Shown in pieces: positions 59,325 to 64,000 of a stretch of 64,000 nt of DNA (positions within the stretch are counted from its first letter, which is position 1; each line of letters opens with the position of its first letter). Origin of the DNA: Panorpa germanica (Eukaryota; Arthropoda; Insecta; Mecoptera; Panorpidae); NCBI GenBank assembly GCA_963678705.1, contig OY783219.1:9610001-9674000 (forward strand), read 5' to 3'. A program made the position numbers and the translations under genes. The notes under the pieces were generated by a model. That model worked only from the letters and a program-made list of their open reading frames with translations, was not told where the DNA came from and did not search any database.

Positions 59325-59774
59325 TCAACATATGTTCTACACATTTAATTTAGCATAAAGTTTAATTTAATCATTTTAATAACGTATATTCACATTATGT
59401 TCGGAAATTATACAAGCTATATACCACTAGTAGATACATATGTACATAAATTCAAATACACTTAATGGTAGGTCTGTTTTGTGTCTGTTTTTACTACTAA
59501 AGTCTATGTATACTTGTATATACATGATGATATAGATTGTATACCATACTAGACTTTTAATTAATTCTACGTTCCCATTTAACGATAAGAGATGGCGTTG
59601 GTAATTTATTATCTATACACTAAGCTGATTAATTACTATATCTAGTAATGGTCTAATAGTCTGGTTCAAATAATTTATTACGTATTAAACGCTATATATA
59701 TATTATATACATTTCTTTTTAATAGTGTAAGTCTGTTTCTTATATTGAATAAAAAAATAATAGAAAATTATCAA

Positions 59775-59860
59775 AAACACTGGTAGCTCAGACGTTTTAA
59801 AGCAGTATCGTACAATTATAAAGATTTGTGCTTCGAATCCCAGCCAGGCAGTCCATTAAG
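59775..59860 (+). repeat. tRNA-like segment, probable SINE head or tRNA pseudogene
   Basis: CTGGTAGCTCAGACG (59780-59794) resembles a polymerase III A box and GCTTCGAATCCC (59830-59841) a B box, at an A-to-B spacing compatible with a tRNA. The cloverleaf arms do not pair well by eye and no CCA-end context is seen, so it is not an intact tRNA gene. It differs from the SINE at 43.3 kb. Confidence 0.5.
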
Positions 59861-59979
59861 AGGTGGTCTAGAGCTCGAAAATTTAAGGTATTTTGAAGTT
59901 AAATTTTTTATAATAAAAATAATGAAAAACGATATTTTAACTTTTTAGGCTTATTGATACACTTATTCAACATGAAATA

Positions 59980-60335
59980 AATGTTTGGAACGAATGTTTG
60001 ATCCGAATGATTTATTAATTTTATTAATTTGTTGATATTATTGACACTGACACTGTTTAACAAAAACTATCAAGTAAATAAAGAAACTTTGAAGTCTAAA
60101 ACCTTCCATTATTGGATGATTCGTGCAGCAGTGCATAACATATGGATCAAATATGTGGTGGGGGTAGAAAAATCCCTTTTGACGTGGGTGAAAAAAGCGA
60201 CATCAGCCCGAACTTCTTCTAACGTAAACATTAAGCACACTTAGTTTCAGAATCGATCACACGATGCGTCCAAATATCAAGTTTCCAACGTTGGAAGGAT
60301 CGTTTGGTACCGGAAGGATTGTTTATATTGCGATA
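59980..60335 (+). repeat. Dispersed repeat, copy 2 (partner at 1 kb)
   Basis: Colinear with the reverse complement of 830-1142. Shared blocks include GAATGTTTGATCCGAATGAT, TATTGACACTGACACTGTTT, ATTCGTGCAGCAGTGCATAA and CAGCCCGAACTTCTTC. A 71-codon frame (60029-60244) covers much of it; the other copy is interrupted in that frame. Confidence 0.7.
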
Positions 60336-62353
60336 AGTCTGGAGCTGGTCTAGTGTTGTACCAGGGTTGTACTGGGAGTCATAGAGCGAAATATCGCTGA
60401 CACACGTAACATGAAGTTGCTCTGGTATGAAAGGACCATTGCGATATATTCTTTAACAATATGATATAGTGGTTTTAAATAAATATGTTCTTTAGAGTTG
60501 TTATTACATCCATTGTCCAGACTATATTTTAAAAAGGACTTCATATTTAATCTTTACTTGATTCCCTAAACCGGAAATTAGGAAAGCAACAGCAATTATA
60601 TCCAAATATAATAACATAACATTTTTAACAAGCAAAATTAAAAACATAACGAAAAAGATTCAATTACATTCTTTTCGCCTCCGTTAAAACAACCTGGGAT
60701 GTAATCATGTAATAATTTTATTTTGAGTGTTATACCACGTTTGTTATTTCAATGGCACATTGGTGCAGTTGATGCCAATCACAACAATCACTCTCTCTTT
60801 CTCTCACGTACCCACTATCACACCAACACATATAAATACATATAGTCAGAGTGTTGTTCCAACTTGTGTACATTGGATGCAATTTCAAACTCAATAATGT
60901 CGCAGGTCGTGCTGTGCGGATGAAGAGAACCGTGCCGTACAGGTTGACTCGTATTACTGCACCTAATGAACAGTTAAACTTCTAATAATGATTCTGTAAT
61001 AATAATAAGTTGGTAATGTTTCGTACCTAGTTATGAACTTCATCCCGTTTCCATTAGTAATTGAACTGAAATTTCTAAGATTGTGTTCTAGTAATAATAT
61101 CAGTGGAAATATTGCAAACTTTAACTTCTAAAGAGAAAGAAAAATAAATTTAAATATGTTTTTAGGTTTATTGTTATAAGGTTGTCAGCTGTTTAGTTGA
61201 ATCTACTTAAATCAAAAAACAGCGTCTTCTTTTAAGGCATTCATGTGCCTTACTTTATCATCATTAATATTTGTCGTCTTTGTGCTTGTTAACTTTTATA
61301 AAACTTCAAATATAAAATTTTATTTCTCGTCAATTATCATCAAAAATACTTACTTAAAATTTACATAAATTATACAAACAATAAGTGCCTAGCAAAGATC
61401 TGCTGCCCGGAGTCTCGCAATAACTAAGGACGCCCTTAAAACTTAACGTCATAGTCTATGACTTAATAGTACGTCACTTTTTACAACCCTCTCCAAAGAA
61501 TTTTCAATTTTTAGGTATTACCATCTAGTTTATCTATACAGCGTATAGAGCTTATGTGAAAACTATCGGTTTATTGAACTGGACCTTTTCCAGATTACTG
61601 AAAATTCCTTGGTAAACCACAACACGTGATTTAACCCTTATTTCCAGTACAAGAGAAATAAGGTACATAATAGCTTGGGATGACCACACTGTGGTGCTGG
61701 TCATTGAGTCAAGGTATCTTTCTCAAAGCGTCTTTAGATACTATCCAGAAAATTCATGTTTAGTTTTATGTATAAAACACTTTTTTTTATCCTTTTTTAT
61801 TAAAATGTAGGTACTATTTTATAGTTTTATAGAATAGCCAGTACTATATTTAACTCCTACATCCTACGTAACTAATTCAACCCACACGACTTCACTTTGC
61901 GATTCCATTCAACTTTAAGATCAACTCGTATTCGCCGTACGTGTATTTATGAATGACATGGAGAGAATAAAGATTTGTTAAATGTTATAGGTGCCTGATG
62001 CCAAATGTTATGTAATTTACAGAAATGTATACATAAGAAAATCACCTTTATGTCACAAAGACGCTGTGTTGTTTTATTGGCGTAGTTCTTAAGGAGCTCT
62101 CCGCCAAATCGTATATTAGAAGGATAATATATATTACTAAAATGTTAATCAGTATTCAGTAAAATCAGGATAATTTAGTCATACGATTATTTATAATTAT
62201 AACAGTCAACAGAGTTACATCTAGTCTTTCATTGTATACAGTTCTATATTTTTTATTTGTACCAAAGTTTGTATTAACATATATTTCACTCACATTCATT
62301 TTTTACAATAAGTGTAAGTGAATTGTAAATATGTGTTATATTGGGACAGTTCA
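60336..62353. other. AT-rich non-coding DNA
   Basis: No gene recognised. GAGTCTCGCAATAACTAAGG then ACGCCCT at 61410-61436 resembles the right end of the hAT MITE at 25402-25579 but no left end was found. Confidence 0.45.
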
Positions 62354-62736
62354 ATAAAACACTAACAAAAACTTGTTTTTCTGAACAAAAGCACCAGTGT
62401 TTATTTATACCAAAGAGACAGTTCTTAAAACATTTTTGTTTTTAAAAACTGTTTTAGTAAATAAAACACATTTCCATCTGGAATCGGTAAGATGTAAAGA
62501 AAACACGTTTGTTGTTGTTTTTTAGTCTGCTTGGTTTGACACGCACTTTTGTTTTTTGTGAACATTTGCGCTTGTCAGTTGTTGTTCATCATGTTTATAA
62601 TTTTTATGGGACACACAAAAAAACACTAAAAACAAAACCAGTCTGTTTTCGAAAAACAAAATTGTTTTTAAATAAAACAAAACATGTTTATGTTTTGTTT
62701 TTTGACAACAAAACTCTCTGTGGTGTGAAACGGGAA
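62354..62736. mobile_element. MITE with CCGGTTTCACACC termini (copy 2, rearranged)
   Basis: Colinear with 22912-23285 from AACAAAAACTTGTTTTTCTG to GTGGTGTGAAACGGG. It has two insertions relative to that copy (near 62388-62415 and 62462-62495), and its left terminus is lost. Interior AATTTTTATGGGACACACA is nearly identical in both. Confidence 0.8.
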
Positions 62737-63214
62737 TAAGATTACAATCCTCCGAATTTATCAATATTTGTTCTGTTCTGAAATGTACATTATGTACAGT
62801 CTATAAAGTGTTAAATAAGTTTCTAAAACATATATTTCAATAGCAGCAATTTAACGGTCACAATACGAGTTCGACTAACAAAAACAATAAGCTAGAAATG
62901 CATAAAACGGAACGAGATTTGACATAAATACAAGTAAAATTTATGATTTCTTGGTGCGGTGTTCTGTAATAGTTTCAGATTTAGGAAAGCTGTTAACAGA
63001 CTAAATTTAAACTATTAAATATATTTTATGCAGTCAGTCTGTACGAGTTTACAAGTATGTATGTATGTACGGCGTACTTCAAAGTAATATGTTATGTGTA
63101 CTAAACACTATATCTTAGTAAGTGGCATTAGTTGTAGTCTTGCAGACAAAACCCCTTAAGGTTGTACTACATTGTTAAATATACATTAAAGAGGTGGACG
63201 CCGTTAAACGGTAT
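62737..63214. other. AT-rich non-coding DNA
   Basis: No feature recognised. Confidence 0.4.
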
Positions 63215-63235
63215 GGGAAGGGGAAGGGGAAGGGG
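63215..63235 (+). other. G-quadruplex motif
   Basis: Four runs of three or four G separated by AA (GGGAAGGGG repeated) fit the canonical G3+N1-7 quadruplex pattern, within an otherwise AT-rich region. It could equally be a simple GGGGAA repeat without function. Confidence 0.85.
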
Positions 63236-63725
63236 AGACGGGTGTGGTAGGGAGGAAAACAATGAAACTGTACTACTTTAACAAAACATATAACACACAT
63301 ATCATTAAATGTAAGAGCGATGCTATAGAATCAATTATAGCTTGTGTTTCAAACTCATAAACACCACTCAAAATTAGAGCAGACGATGTATAGTATAGCA
63401 CGATCAAATTTATGGTACGACGTACAACAGTAAGGCTCTCTTACACTGAAATAGACTACGTGCAACAACTACAGACAATCTGCAATCACCAATGTTTTGT
63501 TGTTGCTTTATAAAAAATAAAGGGATAAACATTTTATAGAATAATTTTTGGAATCTGTTTATCACTTGCTTAAATGATTTGTTGGTAGATAATGAAAATA
63601 TATTTGTATTGTAATATTTCGAAACCAGAGGAAGTCACTGCTAAATATTACAACAACGTATTTTTTTTATTATTTTAGAGTAAGGATATTTTAATTGCAA
63701 AAATCATTTATCCTATGTATTATAT
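63236..63725. other. AT-rich non-coding DNA
   Basis: No feature recognised. Confidence 0.4.
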
Positions 63726-64000
63726 TTATATTTTATTTATTAATTTTATGTTTCTAATATGGTGAAATTTATTGCATTGTAGTAGCAGGTGTTCAATTGT
63801 TAATTCTGTATTACAAGTGTCGCAAACGTGTTGTGGTTTTCTCTTGAGAATGTATTCATGTGTAATTTTTATGTGTCCTATTTTGAATCTCGTCAATGCT
63901 TTCTCTTTCTTTCTGATTTTCTGGTAACTCGCGTTGAAAATTTTGTATTGCTTTTTGATTCGATATAGTTTTTGTTTTTTTACTTTTTTCCGTTTAATTT
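63726..64000 (-). CDS. Non-LTR retrotransposon ORF2 C-terminus (family 2-like), partial at window edge
   Basis: An uninterrupted minus-strand frame runs from the window edge to a TAA at 63726-63728, about 91 codons without an ATG. It contains ALTRFKIGHIKITHEYILKR, then CDTCNTELTIEHLLLQC. These match the end of the RNase H region (RxxxGHxxxTHxYxLxR) and the CxxC...TxEHxLxxC knuckle of Jockey/I-type non-LTR retrotransposons. The upstream part is Lys-rich. Unlike every other LINE fragment here it has no stop or frameshift in the visible part, so the element may be younger or longer; the rest is outside the window. Confidence 0.88.
   Translation of the reverse strand, partial: IKRKKVKKQKLYRIKKQYKIFNASYQKIRKKEKALTRFKIGHIKITHEYILKRKPQHVCDTCNTELTIEHLLLQCNKFHHIRNIKLINKI

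Noticed and set aside
1-64000. CRISPR arrays, bacterial operons, ribosomal RNA or viral insertions
   Set aside because: No regularly spaced repeats, no Shine-Dalgarno-led gene clusters, no rRNA motifs and no recognisable viral protein segments were seen.

Overview
The window looks like non-coding nuclear DNA from an arthropod, most likely an insect. It is strongly AT-rich by eye, has no bacterial gene organisation, and is dense in decayed eukaryotic transposons: mariner, hAT, TTAA-type and TAA-type inverted-repeat elements, non-LTR retrotransposon 3' ends, and tRNA-derived SINEs. The species is not identifiable from what I can see. I found no confident host protein-coding gene, rRNA gene or intact tRNA gene. 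It reads as intergenic DNA or the interior of a very long intron. Three short, unusually GC-rich open frames (about 1.4, 12.4 and 28.5 kb) are the only candidates for host exons and are reported with low confidence.

Layout. 0-6 kb: a degenerate short inverted-repeat element, a dispersed repeat paired with one at 60 kb, a possible exon, and a 0.76-kb element with perfect 15-bp termini between TTAA sites. 7-10 kb: a 0.75-kb hAT-type non-autonomous element with subterminal repeats, then the 3' end of a non-LTR retrotransposon on the minus strand. 11-20 kb: dispersed repeats, including a 0.6-kb direct pair (16.6 and 19.4 kb) and a 0.7-kb element with GC-rich termini. 22-31 kb: several short inverted-repeat elements, a hAT MITE with a perfect 8-bp target duplication, a second TTAA element, and further non-LTR 3' ends. 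31-42 kb: more non-LTR relics, a large fold-back element, and a retroposon nested inside a mariner-type MITE. 43-55 kb: a SINE, two 114-bp palindromic elements (45.8 and 55.8 kb), mariner-type MITEs, three non-LTR relics, a TAA-flanked MITE, and a mariner transposase relic inserted into a SINE. 55-64 kb: AT microsatellites, a 133-bp hairpin, duplicated repeats, a G-quadruplex motif and, at the right edge, an uninterrupted C-terminal coding segment of a non-LTR retrotransposon that runs out of the window.

How the parts relate. Several families recur two or three times, so boundaries can be read by comparing copies inside the window. The mariner relic near 54.5 kb shares its terminal sequence with short non-coding elements at 46.5 and 37.5 kb, which suggests a mariner-MITE relationship. 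Non-LTR copies are consistently 5'-truncated and keep only the region around the C-terminal CxxC...H...C knuckle and the 3' UTR. At least four distinct non-LTR families are present. Two nested insertions (mariner in SINE, LINE tail in MITE) give relative ages. All alignments were made by eye, so identities are approximate.
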